Assembly (NCBI GenBank): GCA_035995165.1
Contig: DASYKU010000024.1
Coordinates: forward strand, 1-62,963
Direction of reading: 5' to 3'
Source of the DNA: Mycobacteriales bacterium
GTDB lineage: Bacteria; Actinomycetota; Actinomycetes; Mycobacteriales; CADCTP01
Length of the DNA stretch: 62,963 nucleotides
The notes beneath the pieces were generated by a model. It did not search any database. It worked only from the letters and a program-made list of their open reading frames with translations, and was not told the DNA's origin. This document shows, piece after piece, positions 18,000 through 26,437 of this stretch. Made by a program: the position numbers and the translations under genes. Numbering within the stretch: the first letter of the stretch is position 1; every line of letters starts with the position of its first letter.

Positions 18000-19316
18000 G
18001 TGCTGGAGGCGACGCTGTCGGACCTGGTCGGGGCCGCACAGGTGCTGACCGACCCGGACCTGCGCGCCGGGGCGGAGGTCGACTGGACCGGGCGATGGCG
18101 GGGGACGGCGCGGGCGGTGGTACGGCCCGGGCGCCCGGCCGAGGTCGCGGCCGTGCTCAGGGTGTGCGCGGCCGCGGGCGTGCCGGTGGTGCCGCAGGGC
18201 GGGAACACCGGGCTGGTCGGCGGCGGCATCCCGGCCGGGGTGGACGGCGCGGTGGTGCTCTCGACCCGGCGGCTGACCGGGCTGGCCCCGGTCGGCCCGG
18301 ACGGCACCGTGGTCGTCGGGGCGGGCGCGACGCTGGCCGCGGTGCAGGCGCACGCGGCCGCCGCCGGCTGGCAGCTCGGGATGGACTGGGCCGCCCGGGA
18401 CACCGCCACCGTCGGCGGCGCGATCGCGACCAACGCCGGCGGGCTGCGAGTGCTGCGCTGGGGGCCGGCCCGGGCCCAGCTCGTCGGGGCCGAGGTCGCG
18501 CTGGCCGGCGGGGAGCTGCTGTCCCGGGTGGACGGTCCGCTCAAGGACTCCAGCGGCTACGACCTGTCCGGACTGCTCTGCGGCAGCGAGGGCACCCTGG
18601 GCGTGCTGACCAGACTGCGGCTGCGGCTGGTCCGGCCGCTGCCGGCGAACCGGGCGGTCGCGCTGGCCGGGGTCCGCTCACTGGACGCAGCCGCGGCCCT
18701 GCTCGCCGCCGTCCGCGGCACCGACCTGGCCGCGGCCGAGCTGATCGGCGACGTGGCGATGGACCTGCTCGACCTGCCGTCGCCGCTGGCCGCGCGCTGG
18801 CCCGCGTACGTGCTGGTGGAGACCGTCGGGAGCGCGGAGGAGCTGGCGTCCGTGCTGGCCGGCACCGACGTCGGCGATGCCGTGCTGGCCGAGGACGCCG
18901 CCGGCCGGGCCCGGCTCTGGCGCTACCGCGAGGAGCTCACCCCGGCCGTCTCCCGGGCCGGCGTCCCGATCAAGCTGGACGTCTCACTGCCGGCCGACCG
19001 GCTGGCCGACGTGTGGTCCGCGCTGCCGGCGGTCGCCGGCGCCGGCCGTACCGTCCTTTATGGACACCTGGCCGAGGCCAACCTGCATGTGAACCTGCTC
19101 GACGTCCCCGAGGCGGAGGAGGACGCGGTCACCGAGCGGGTGCTGCGGCTGGTCGCCGCGGCCGGCGGGTCGATCAGCGCCGAGCACGGCATCGGCCGGG
19201 CCAAGACCCGCTGGCTCCCGCTGACCCGGACGCCGGCCGAGCTGGCGGCGATGGCGGCGGTGAAGAAAGCGCTGGACCCGACCGGCATCCTCAACCCGGG
19301 GGTGTTGCTCGCGTGA
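18000..19316 (+). CDS. FAD-linked oxidase (GlcD/D-lactate dehydrogenase type)
   Basis: A 438-residue flavoenzyme with an N-terminal FAD-binding PCMH domain (VVRPGRPAEVAAVLRVCAAA, then PQGGNTGLVGG, the FAD pyrophosphate loop) and a C-terminal FAD-oxidase domain ending in ISAEHGIGRAK and LDPTGILNPG. Relatives oxidise D-lactate, glycolate or D-2-hydroxy acids. The GTG at 18000 has GGAAGGA upstream and the family length; the frame is open further left but without support. It overlaps the next gene by four bases (GTGA). These two plus-strand genes separate purS from purQL, which are usually adjacent. Confidence 0.85.
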   Translation: MLEATLSDLVGAAQVLTDPDLRAGAEVDWTGRWRGTARAVVRPGRPAEVAAVLRVCAAAGVPVVPQGGNTGLVGGGIPAGVDGAVVLSTRRLTGLAPVGPDGTVVVGAGATLAAVQAHAAAAGWQLGMDWAARDTATVGGAIATNAGGLRVLRWGPARAQLVGAEVALAGGELLSRVDGPLKDSSGYDLSGLLCGSEGTLGVLTRLRLRLVRPLPANRAVALAGVRSLDAAAALLAAVRGTDLAAAELIGDVAMDLLDLPSPLAARWPAYVLVETVGSAEELASVLAGTDVGDAVLAEDAAGRARLWRYREELTPAVSRAGVPIKLDVSLPADRLADVWSALPAVAGAGRTVLYGHLAEANLHVNLLDVPEAEEDAVTERVLRLVAAAGGSISAEHGIGRAKTRWLPLTRTPAELAAMAAVKKALDPTGILNPGVLLA

Positions 19317-20038
19317 CGCAGAACGCGCTGGTGACCGGCATCAGCCGCCGGATCGGGATCGGCCGGACCGTCGCCGAGCGACTCGCGGCCGACGGGTGGA
19401 CCGTGAACGGGACCGGCTGGCCCGCTCACGACGAGGAGCAGCCGTGGGGGCTCGGCGAGCCGATCGACCCGGACTTCGCCTGGGCGCCGTCCGACCTGTC
19501 CGACCCGGCGGTGCCGGCCCGGCTGGTCACCGACCACGTCGCGCGGTACGGGACGCTCGACGCGCTGGTCGCCGTGCACGCCCGCTCCAGCGACCAGTCC
19601 CTGGAGACGGTCACCGCGACCGAGATGGACCTGTCGTTCGCGGTGAACACCCGGGCGACCGTCCTGCTGGTGCAGGCCGCCGCGCGAGCCGGGGTTCGGC
19701 GGGTGGTGCTGTTCACGACCGGGGTGCACCGGGACCCGATGCCGACCGAGCTGCCGTACGCGTTGTCCAAGGCGGCGCTGCAGGGCATCACCACATCGCT
19801 GGCCGCGGCCCTCGCCCCGCTCGGGGCGACGGTCAACTGCGTCAACCCGGGCCCGAACGACACCGGCTACGCCGACGCCGGCACGCTCGAGTACGTCGCG
19901 GACCGGATGCCGCTGGCGCGGCGCTGGGGCCGCCCGGAGGACATCACCGAGCTGGTCGCGTTCCTGGTGTCGGACCGGGCCGGCTGGATCACCGGCCAGA
20001 CGATCGACTCCGACGGGGGGTGGGGAATCCGTCCCTAG
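19313..20038 (+). CDS. SDR family oxidoreductase
   Basis: A 241-residue short-chain dehydrogenase. The cofactor loop is TGISRRIGIG (a variant of TGxxxGIG), then VNTRATV, the catalytic YALSK motif, PGPNDTGYAD and the closing GWITGQTIDSDGGWG. It is coupled to the FAD oxidase by a GTGA overlap, so the two may act in sequence on a hydroxy acid or keto compound. Its stop TAG shares the tetranucleotide CTAG (20035-20038) with the stop of convergent purS. The N-terminal Rossmann loop resembles those of 3-ketoacyl-ACP reductase-like enzymes, but the substrate is unknown. Confidence 0.85.
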   Translation: MTQNALVTGISRRIGIGRTVAERLAADGWTVNGTGWPAHDEEQPWGLGEPIDPDFAWAPSDLSDPAVPARLVTDHVARYGTLDALVAVHARSSDQSLETVTATEMDLSFAVNTRATVLLVQAAARAGVRRVVLFTTGVHRDPMPTELPYALSKAALQGITTSLAAALAPLGATVNCVNPGPNDTGYADAGTLEYVADRMPLARRWGRPEDITELVAFLVSDRAGWITGQTIDSDGGWGIRP

Positions 20039-20268
20039 ACGGGGCGGATCGTGAAGTCCTCGATGACCGGGTTCGCCAGCAGCGTCTCGGCGATCTGCGC
20101 GACCACCGAGTCGTCGGTGCCGTCGGCCACGTCCAGCTCGAAGTGCTTGCCCTGGCGGATGCCGGTGACCCCGGCGTAGCCGAGGCGGCCGAGCGCGCCG
20201 AGGATCGCCTGGCCCTGCGGATCCAGGATCTCCGGCTTGAGCGTGACGTCGACGACCACCCGTGGCAC
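20035..20268 (-). CDS. purS: Phosphoribosylformylglycinamidine synthase subunit PurS
   Basis: Small structural subunit (77 residues) that bridges PurQ and PurL. It begins PRVVVDVTLKPEILDPQG and has the usual LGRLGY, the RQGKHFELDV strand and LLANPVIEDF. It is the third gene of a purC / threonine aldolase / purS unit (10-bp gap after the aldolase). It is unusual that it is parted from purQ and purL by two opposite-strand genes, so its dose relative to PurQL depends on a different promoter. Confidence 0.95.
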   Translation of the reverse strand: MPRVVVDVTLKPEILDPQGQAILGALGRLGYAGVTGIRQGKHFELDVADGTDDSVVAQIAETLLANPVIEDFTIRPV

Positions 20269-20278
20269 GGCCGGAACC

Positions 20279-21301
20279 CTAACCCACGAGCCGGGCGAGG
20301 GTGGCGACGAAGTCGTCCACCTCCGCGTCGGTGGTGGCGAAGGAGGTCATCCAGCGGACCTCGCCGGTGGACTCGTCCCAGACGTAGAACGGGTACGCCT
20401 CCTGCAGTGGCGCGACCGCGCCGGCCGGCAGGATCGCGAACACCGCGTTCGCCTCGACCGGGCGGGTGATCTTCACTCCGGGCACGTCGGCCGCGGCGGC
20501 CGCGAGCCGGGCCGCCGACGCGTTGGCGGACCCGGCCGCCCGGCGCCAGAGGTCGTCGGTGAGCAGCGCGACGAACTGGGCCGCCGCATACCGCATCTTC
20601 GAGGCCAGCTGCATGCCCTGCTTGCGGCGGAAGTGGACGTCCCGGCCGAGCTCGGGCCGCAGCACGACCACGGCTTCCGCGCCCATCCCGCCGTTCTTGG
20701 TGCCACCGAAGGACAGCACGTCCACGCCGCAGCCGGCGCTGGCCTCGCCCAGCGAGACCCCGAGTCCGGCGGCCGCGTTGGCCAGGCGGGCGCCGTCCAT
20801 GTGCACGGCCAGCCCGCGGCCGTGGGCCCAGTCGGCCAGCTCCCGGACGGCGTCCAGGGTGTAGCGGGTGCCGAGCTCGGTCGACTGGGTGATCGACAGC
20901 GCCTTCGGCTGGACGTGGTGCTCGTCGCCGATCCCCCACACCAGCTTGTCCGCGGCCTCGACCGAGAGGCGACCGTCCACAGTGGGCGCCGGCAGCAGCT
21001 TGCAGCCCAGCTGCTTCTCCGGCGCGCCGCACTCGTCGGTGTGGATGTGCGCGGTGTCGGCACACACCACCGCCTCGTACGACCGGGTCAGCGCGCCGAG
21101 CGAGAGCACGTTCGCGCCGGTGCCGTTGAAGACGAGGTGGGCCTCGGCGTCCGGTCCGAAGTGGACCGTGAACAGCCGCCGGGCCTCCTCCGTCCACGGA
21201 TCCGCGCCGTAGGAGGGGGCGTCGCCGTCGTTGGCCGCGACGATCGCGGCCAGCACGTCCGGGTGCACCGGGGCGTGGTTGTCGCTGCCGAAGGACTTCA
21301 T
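20279..21301 (-). CDS. Threonine aldolase family beta-eliminating lyase
   Basis: PLP enzyme of 340 residues, fold type I. It starts [43 protein letters not shown] and the PLP lysine region [16 protein letters not shown] are clear. Members cleave L-threonine or L-allo-threonine to glycine and acetaldehyde. The ATG at 21301 overlaps the purC stop by four bases (ATGA), and purS follows 10 bp later, so it is embedded in a purine operon. Glycine is the substrate of PurD, which gives a plausible reason for the linkage. This is inference; related proteins can be tyrosine phenol-lyase-like or unassigned. Confidence 0.85.
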   Translation of the reverse strand: MKSFGSDNHAPVHPDVLAAIVAANDGDAPSYGADPWTEEARRLFTVHFGPDAEAHLVFNGTGANVLSLGALTRSYEAVVCADTAHIHTDECGAPEKQLGCKLLPAPTVDGRLSVEAADKLVWGIGDEHHVQPKALSITQSTELGTRYTLDAVRELADWAHGRGLAVHMDGARLANAAAGLGVSLGEASAGCGVDVLSFGGTKNGGMGAEAVVVLRPELGRDVHFRRKQGMQLASKMRYAAAQFVALLTDDLWRRAAGSANASAARLAAAAADVPGVKITRPVEANAVFAILPAGAVAPLQEAYPFYVWDESTGEVRWMTSFATTDAEVDDFVATLARLVG

Positions 21302-22161
21302 GCGCCAGGCCAATCTGCGAAGGACAGTCCGGTGATCCGCTCGTACGCCCCGACGTACCGGGAGCGGGTCTGCTCGACGATCTCGGGCGGCAGCGGCGGC
21401 GGCTCGCCCCGGCGGTCCCAGTGCGCGGACAGCCAGTCCCGGACGAACTGCTTGTCGTAGCTGGCTTGCGGCCGACCCGGCTGCCAGCGGTCGGCCGGCC
21501 ACCAGCGGGACGAGTCGGGGGTGAGCACCTCGTCCCCCAGCGTCAGCACGCCGGCACCGTCCACTCCGAACTCGAGCTTGGTGTCGGCCAGCAGGATCCC
21601 GCGCGCCTCGGCCAGCTCCGCCGCCCGCGCGTAGACCGCGAGCGTGAGGCCCCGCAGCTGCGCCGCCCGGTCGGCACCGACGCTCGCCTCGACCTCCCCG
21701 TACGTCATCGCCTCGTCGTGCGCGCCGACCGGCGCCTTGGTCGTCGGGGTGAAGATCGGGGCCGGCAGCCGCGAGCCGTCCTCGAGCCCCGGCGGCAGGT
21801 CCACACCGGACACCGCGCCGGTGTCGCGATAGGACGCCACGCCCGAGCCGGCCAGGTAGCCGCGGGCGACACACTCGACCGGCAGCATCTCCAGCCGCTT
21901 CACCAGCATCGCCCGGCCGCGCCACTCGGCCGGGATGGCCGGGTCGTCGATCGAGACCAGATGGTGCGGCACCAGGTCGGCCAGCCGCTCGAACCACCAG
22001 GCCGACAGCGCGGTCAGCACCCGGCCCTTGTCCGGGATCGGTGTCGGCAGCACGTAGTCGTACGCGGAGACGCGGTCGCTGGCGACGACGAGCAGCAGAC
22101 CGTCGGGTCCGCCGTACATGTCGCGGACCTTGCCGGCGGCGAGGTGCTCCAGGCCGGTCAC
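21298..22161 (-). CDS. purC: Phosphoribosylaminoimidazole-succinocarboxamide synthase
   Basis: SAICAR synthase (287 residues): joins CAIR with aspartate using ATP. GKVRDMY near the N-terminus, [22 protein letters not shown] and LADTKLEFG are the conserved blocks. The GTG start at 22161 heads the purC / aldolase / purS unit. A weak AACACT sequence lies six bases upstream of the GTG, so it may be leaderless, but this is less certain than for other genes here. Confidence 0.96.
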   Translation of the reverse strand: MTGLEHLAAGKVRDMYGGPDGLLLVVASDRVSAYDYVLPTPIPDKGRVLTALSAWWFERLADLVPHHLVSIDDPAIPAEWRGRAMLVKRLEMLPVECVARGYLAGSGVASYRDTGAVSGVDLPPGLEDGSRLPAPIFTPTTKAPVGAHDEAMTYGEVEASVGADRAAQLRGLTLAVYARAAELAEARGILLADTKLEFGVDGAGVLTLGDEVLTPDSSRWWPADRWQPGRPQASYDKQFVRDWLSAHWDRRGEPPPLPPEIVEQTRSRYVGAYERITGLSFADWPGA

Positions 22162-22204
22162 CCGGGCAGTGTTTCACGGTGCCGGACCGGGTAGGCCAGG
22201 CGGC

Positions 22205-22417
22205 ATGGCCGACCAGAACGACGTCACACCCAACGCCGAGAAGGACCCCGAGGACTGGACCACCGGGGACGAGCCGATGACCGGCCCGCAGCAGTCCTAC
22301 CTGAGCACGCTCGCCCGCGAGGCCGGCCGGGAGGACGTGCCGGCCGACCTGACCAAGGCGCAGGCGTCCGAGCTGATCGACCAGCTCCAGCAGGAGACGG
22401 GGCGGGGGACTAGCTGA
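22205..22417 (+). CDS. DUF3072 family small protein
   Basis: A 70-residue acidic protein with the conserved PMTGPQQSYLSTLAREAG and LTKAQASELIDQLQ. The family resembles the SAP-like helix-turn-helix repeats that bind nucleic acid, but its function is unknown. TAGGCC (22192-22197) ends seven bases before the ATG, indicating a leaderless mRNA. The gene overlaps the 3-prime end of convergent purB by eight bases. Confidence 0.85.
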   Translation: MADQNDVTPNAEKDPEDWTTGDEPMTGPQQSYLSTLAREAGREDVPADLTKAQASELIDQLQQETGRGTS

Positions 22418-23717
22418 GCCCGGCGAGACGGTCGAAGACCGGGCCGAGGCGGGCGACGTACCGCTCCGGACGCATCGCCTCGTCCAGCCCGGCCTCGTCC
22501 AGCTTCACCCCGGCGGCGGCCGCGTGCGTCCGCAGCGTGTCCCGGAACGGCGCCCCGCCCTCCCAGGTCTCCATCGCCGCCGCCTGCGTGAGCGCGTACG
22601 CGTCCTCGCGGGACAGGCCGGACCGGACCAGGTCCAGCAGCACCGCGGAGGTGTAGACCAGCCCGCCGGTCGACTCCAGGTTGGCCCGCATCCGGTCGGC
22701 GTCCACGACCATCCCGCGCACCAGCCGGGTGGTCAGCCGCAGCAGGTAGTCGGTGGCGGTGGCCGCGTCCGGCAGCGCGACCCGCTCGGTCGAGGAGTGC
22801 GAGATGTCGCGCTCGTGCCAGAGCGGGATGCCCTCGGTGACCGGGGTCACGTACCCGCGGACGATCCGGGCCAGGCCGGCGATCCGCTCCGACATGATCG
22901 GGTTCTTCTTGTGCGGCATCGCACTGGAACCCTTCTGCCCGGTCCGGAACGGCTCCCAGATCTCCCGGACCTCGGTCCGCTGCCCGTGCCGGACCTCGAG
23001 CCCGACGGCCTCGCAGACGGTGACGAGGATCGCCAGCGCGGACACCCACTCGGAGATCCCGTCCCGCAGCACGACCTGGGTCGCCACCTCGGCCGGCCGG
23101 AGCCCGAGCCCCGCGGCGACCGACGCCTCCAGCGCCGGGTCCACCGACGAGTACGTCCCGACGGCGCCGGAGATCTTCGCGACCGCGACGGCCCCGCGGG
23201 CTCGCCGCAGCCGGTCCCGGGACCGGGCGACGCCGAAGGCGAGGTCGGCCAGCCGGTGCCCGAGGACGGTCGGCTCGGCGTGGATGCCGTGCGTACGGCC
23301 GACCTTGAGCGTGTCCCGGTGCTCCAGGCCGCGGTCGCGCAGCGCCGCCACCAGCTCGTCCGCCTTGGCCAGCAGCACGTCGCTCGCCTCGACCAGCTGC
23401 AGCGCGAGCGCGGTGTCCAGCAGGTCGGACGACGTCAGTCCGAAGTGGACGTACGCGGCGGCCTCGCGCGGGCTGGTGTTGTCGGCCCACGCGGACAGGA
23501 ACGCGATCACGTCGTGCTGGGTGACCTCCTCGATCTCGGCCACCGCCTCGGGGGTCGGCGGCGGCGCGTCCAGCACCGGCTGCACGGCCGACTCCGGCAC
23601 GGTGCCGGCGGCCGCGTGGGCGACGAGCACCCGCCGCTCGACCTCGCACCACAGCTCGTACTTGTGGGCCTCGCTCCAGACCGCACCCATCTCCGGCAAC
23701 GTGTAGCGCTCGATCAC
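22410..23717 (-). CDS. purB: Adenylosuccinate lyase
   Basis: Fumarate-releasing lyase (435 residues) acting twice in purine synthesis, on SAICAR and on adenylosuccinate. It begins IERYTLPEMGAVWSEAHKYE, has GRTHGIHAEPT, and carries the superfamily signature SSAMPHKKNP. The frame continues upstream, but the GTG at 23717 gives the family N-terminus. It is divergent from the AI-2E-type transporter; the 95-bp gap has two direct CGGGTAG copies (23740 and 23760). Confidence 0.96.
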   Translation of the reverse strand: MIERYTLPEMGAVWSEAHKYELWCEVERRVLVAHAAAGTVPESAVQPVLDAPPPTPEAVAEIEEVTQHDVIAFLSAWADNTSPREAAAYVHFGLTSSDLLDTALALQLVEASDVLLAKADELVAALRDRGLEHRDTLKVGRTHGIHAEPTVLGHRLADLAFGVARSRDRLRRARGAVAVAKISGAVGTYSSVDPALEASVAAGLGLRPAEVATQVVLRDGISEWVSALAILVTVCEAVGLEVRHGQRTEVREIWEPFRTGQKGSSAMPHKKNPIMSERIAGLARIVRGYVTPVTEGIPLWHERDISHSSTERVALPDAATATDYLLRLTTRLVRGMVVDADRMRANLESTGGLVYTSAVLLDLVRSGLSREDAYALTQAAAMETWEGGAPFRDTLRTHAAAAGVKLDEAGLDEAMRPERYVARLGPVFDRLAGLS

Positions 23718-23812
23718 GGCACCCAGTCTCGCAGCCTGTCGGGTAGGTACGGCGTGCGCCGGGTAGTCCAGACTGGCCACGCCCCGTATCGACCGACCCG
23801 TGAGGACGTTCC

Positions 23813-25156
23813 GTGAGCAGGTCCAGCCGCTCCCCAGACAGCGCGGCCCGGGCGCCGGGCGACTCCGAGACCGCCCGGGACACGGCCTCCTCGGCCGCGG
23901 CCGAGGAGGACAACACCACCGGTCTGACCGGCGCGCCCGACCCCGACAGCGACAGCTCCGACGAGGCCGCGGCCCAGGACCGGGCCGAGCGGGACGACTC
24001 CCGGCACCGCACCGAGCCGGACGGCATCCGCGGCCGGCTCGCCTCGATCGACGTCTCGGCCGTGCCGCCGGGCGTCCGGGCCACCGCGGCCTGGGCCTGG
24101 CGCATCGTCGCGATCGCGGCCGCGTTCTACGTGCTGCTGCTGGTCATCTCGCGCATCCAGGTGGTGGTCGTGCCGCTGGCGATCGCGCTGCTGCTCTCGG
24201 CGCTGCTGCAGCCGCTGGCCGCCGTGCTGGCCAAGCGGGGCGTGCCGCCGGCGCTGGCCACGGCCATCACGCTGCTGTCCGGCGTGATCGGCATCGGGCT
24301 GCTCATCTGGCTGGTGATCGACCAGTTCCGCAACGGCCTCGGGGACCTGACCACCCAGGTCAACGGTGGCATCGACAAGATCCAGAACTGGCTGATCAAC
24401 GGCCCGCTCGGGCTGTCCCAGCAGCAGATCAACGACTACGTCGACAGTGCCCGCCGGTCCCTGTCGGAGAACCGGTCCCGGCTCACCAGCGGGGCCATCG
24501 GCGCCGCCGGCACCGTCGGCGAGGTGCTCACCGGCCTGCTGCTGACGCTGTTCGCGACGATCTTCTTCATCAAGGACGGCCGGCAGGTCTGGACCTGGGT
24601 CGTCCGGCTGTTTCCGTCCGGCAGCCGGGAGCGGGTCGCCGGCGCGGGCGAGCGGGCCTGGCGGACGCTGATCAGCTACGTGCACGCGACGCTCGCGGTC
24701 GCCCTGGTCGACGCGATCGGCATCGGCGTCGGCGCGGGGATCCTGCGGGTGCCGCTGGCGCTGCCGCTGGGCGTGATCGTGTTCCTGGGCTCGTTCATCC
24801 CGATCGTCGGCGCGACCGCGACCGGCCTGATCGCGGTGCTCGTCGCGCTGGTCGCCAAGGGCCCGGTGACCGCGCTGATCCTGCTCGGCGTCGTGCTGCT
24901 GGTGCAGCAGGTCGAGGGGCACATCCTGCAGCCGCTGCTGCTGGGCCGGGCGGTGAAGGTGCACCCGCTGGCGATCGTGTTCGGCATCGCCACCGGCACG
25001 CTGCTGGCCGGCATCATCGGCGCCCTGCTGGCGGTGCCGATCGTCGCGGTGATCAGCACGGTCTCGGGCTACCTCAGCGGCGGCCGCGACGAGGTCGTCC
25101 CGCCGGAACCGGCCGACGAGAACACCCCGGGCGACACGGTCCCCTCCGGCGGCTAG
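23813..25156 (+). CDS. AI-2E family transporter
   Basis: A 447-residue integral membrane protein. Residues 1-90 are disordered and rich in Asp, Glu and Ser. The rest has about seven hydrophobic segments with the PF01594-type core: LAIALLLSALLQPLAAVLAK near residue 125, FFIKDGRQVW, GSFIPIVGATATG and HILQPLLLGRAVKVHPL. Members export autoinducer-2, act as Na+/H+ antiporters, or are unassigned. The GTG start follows GAGGACG. Its stop shares a CTAG (25153-25156) with the stop of the convergent anti-sigma-like gene. Confidence 0.85.
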   Translation: MSRSSRSPDSAARAPGDSETARDTASSAAAEEDNTTGLTGAPDPDSDSSDEAAAQDRAERDDSRHRTEPDGIRGRLASIDVSAVPPGVRATAAWAWRIVAIAAAFYVLLLVISRIQVVVVPLAIALLLSALLQPLAAVLAKRGVPPALATAITLLSGVIGIGLLIWLVIDQFRNGLGDLTTQVNGGIDKIQNWLINGPLGLSQQQINDYVDSARRSLSENRSRLTSGAIGAAGTVGEVLTGLLLTLFATIFFIKDGRQVWTWVVRLFPSGSRERVAGAGERAWRTLISYVHATLAVALVDAIGIGVGAGILRVPLALPLGVIVFLGSFIPIVGATATGLIAVLVALVAKGPVTALILLGVVLLVQQVEGHILQPLLLGRAVKVHPLAIVFGIATGTLLAGIIGALLAVPIVAVISTVSGYLSGGRDEVVPPEPADENTPGDTVPSGG

Positions 25157-25938
25157 CTGATCAGCCTGTTCTCGGCGAGCAGGCGGCCCTGGGCGTCGTA
25201 CGAACGGATGATCAGCTCGGGCGGCGGTTCGTGGGCGTTCAGCAACCCGCGGGCCAGGAACGTGTCCGAGTGGACCACCGCCGCGACCACCCTCGACCCG
25301 GCCCGGACCTGGACGAACTCCACCTGCTCGGACACCTCGCCGGCGACCATCCAGCGCCGGGGATCGCCGGCGCCGGGCGGGTCGATCGCCGAGAGGTCGA
25401 TCGTGACCGGGTCGGCCGCGGGCCGGTCGGGCGACCCCGTCTCGTGGCCGGTCAGGATCCGGTACGGGCCGGTGAAGTCCCGGTAGTCGCAGTAGAGCAG
25501 CGAGGCGCGGGCGTGCAGGGGGGCGTCGACCAGCAGGCTGCCGTAGCTGCCGCCGTTGTCGACGTGGTTCTGCACGAGGTACTGGTGGCTTACGCCGGCC
25601 GCGGCGCTGCACCCGGACACCAGCGCCGCCCCGTTGCGGTCGGGGAGCACCGGCGCCGGCGGTTGCTCGCGGCCCCGCGGCGACGGGCTCGGCGTCGGCC
25701 CGGCGATCGCCGCGGTCGGATCCGGCGACCGGAGCGCCGCGGTCGACACCACCGCGCCGCCGGTCACCGCGACCGCGGCCGCCGCCGCGGCGGCCACCGT
25801 CACCAGGCCGCGCCGCCGCCGCGCGCCCCGGCCGGCGGCGAGGGCGGTCAGCGACGACGGGGCAGCCGGACCGGCCGCGACCAGCTGCTCGAACGCAGCC
25901 CGCACGTCCGCGGCGCCGTCGTCCAGATCGAGGCTCAT
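25153..25938 (-). CDS. Single-pass membrane protein, probable anti-sigma factor
   Basis: A 261-residue protein with a short cytosolic head (about 1-42), an Arg-rich stop (RGARRRRG) and one membrane segment at about 46-68, followed by a Pro/Ser-rich linker and an extracytoplasmic domain with a Cys pair (SGCSAA, LLYCDYR). Its ATG overlaps the stop of the SigE-family gene by four bases (ATGA). This order, sigma factor then single-pass membrane partner, is typical of anti-sigma factors, but no ZAS zinc motif is visible, so the role is inferred from context. Confidence 0.6.
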   Translation of the reverse strand: MSLDLDDGAADVRAAFEQLVAAGPAAPSSLTALAAGRGARRRRGLVTVAAAAAAAVAVTGGAVVSTAALRSPDPTAAIAGPTPSPSPRGREQPPAPVLPDRNGAALVSGCSAAAGVSHQYLVQNHVDNGGSYGSLLVDAPLHARASLLYCDYRDFTGPYRILTGHETGSPDRPAADPVTIDLSAIDPPGAGDPRRWMVAGEVSEQVEFVQVRAGSRVVAAVVHSDTFLARGLLNAHEPPPELIIRSYDAQGRLLAENRLIS

Positions 25939-26432
25939 CGGGTCTCCTCCCGGCTCATCGAGGCGCGCAGCGTCGCCAGCCCGCGCGACGACGCGCTCTT
26001 CACGGTTCCCTCGCTGATGCCGAGCGCGGCCGCGGTGTCCCGCTGGTCGAGGTCGCACCAGTAGCGCAGCACCAGCACGGCCCGCTGCGTCCGGGGTAGC
26101 CCGCGCAGCGCCGCGGCCAACGCGAGGCGCTCGTCGACCGCACCCGGGCCGTCCCCCGGCGCCACCGGCTCCGGGGCCTCGACCCCGGTCCGCTCCCGCC
26201 GCCACGGCCGCCGGCCCTCATCCAGGTACGTGCGCAGCAGCACGGTCCGCGCGTACGCATCGACCGACCCGCGCCGGTCGATCCGCCGCCAGGCCAGGTA
26301 GAGCTTGGTCAGCGCCGTCTGCGTCAGGTCCTCCGCGGCATGCCAGTCGCCGCAGAGCAGGTACGCAGTGCCCCGCAGGGCGGAACCGCGCCCGTCCACC
26401 CAGGCGGCGAAGTCCCGCTCCCAGTCGCTCAC
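25935..26432 (-). CDS. SigE family RNA polymerase sigma factor
   Basis: Extracytoplasmic-function sigma factor of 165 residues. Region 2 is visible as DWHAAEDLTQTALTKLYLAW and region 4 as LPRTQRAVLVLRYWCDLDQR followed by the helix-turn-helix LGISEGTVKSASSRGL. The N-terminus DWERDFAAWVDGRGSAL is standard for the actinobacterial SigE subgroup. The GTG at 26432 is the only well placed start. It lies five bases after purD and is coupled by ATGA to the membrane protein that probably restrains it. The signal and regulon are unknown. Confidence 0.85.
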   Translation of the reverse strand: MSDWERDFAAWVDGRGSALRGTAYLLCGDWHAAEDLTQTALTKLYLAWRRIDRRGSVDAYARTVLLRTYLDEGRRPWRRERTGVEAPEPVAPGDGPGAVDERLALAAALRGLPRTQRAVLVLRYWCDLDQRDTAAALGISEGTVKSASSRGLATLRASMSREETR

Positions 26433-26437
26433 ACCTG

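Noticed and set aside
23714-25612. Minus-strand reading frame opposite the AI-2E transporter
   Set aside because: Shadow frame; the plus strand has clear membrane segments and a ribosome site.
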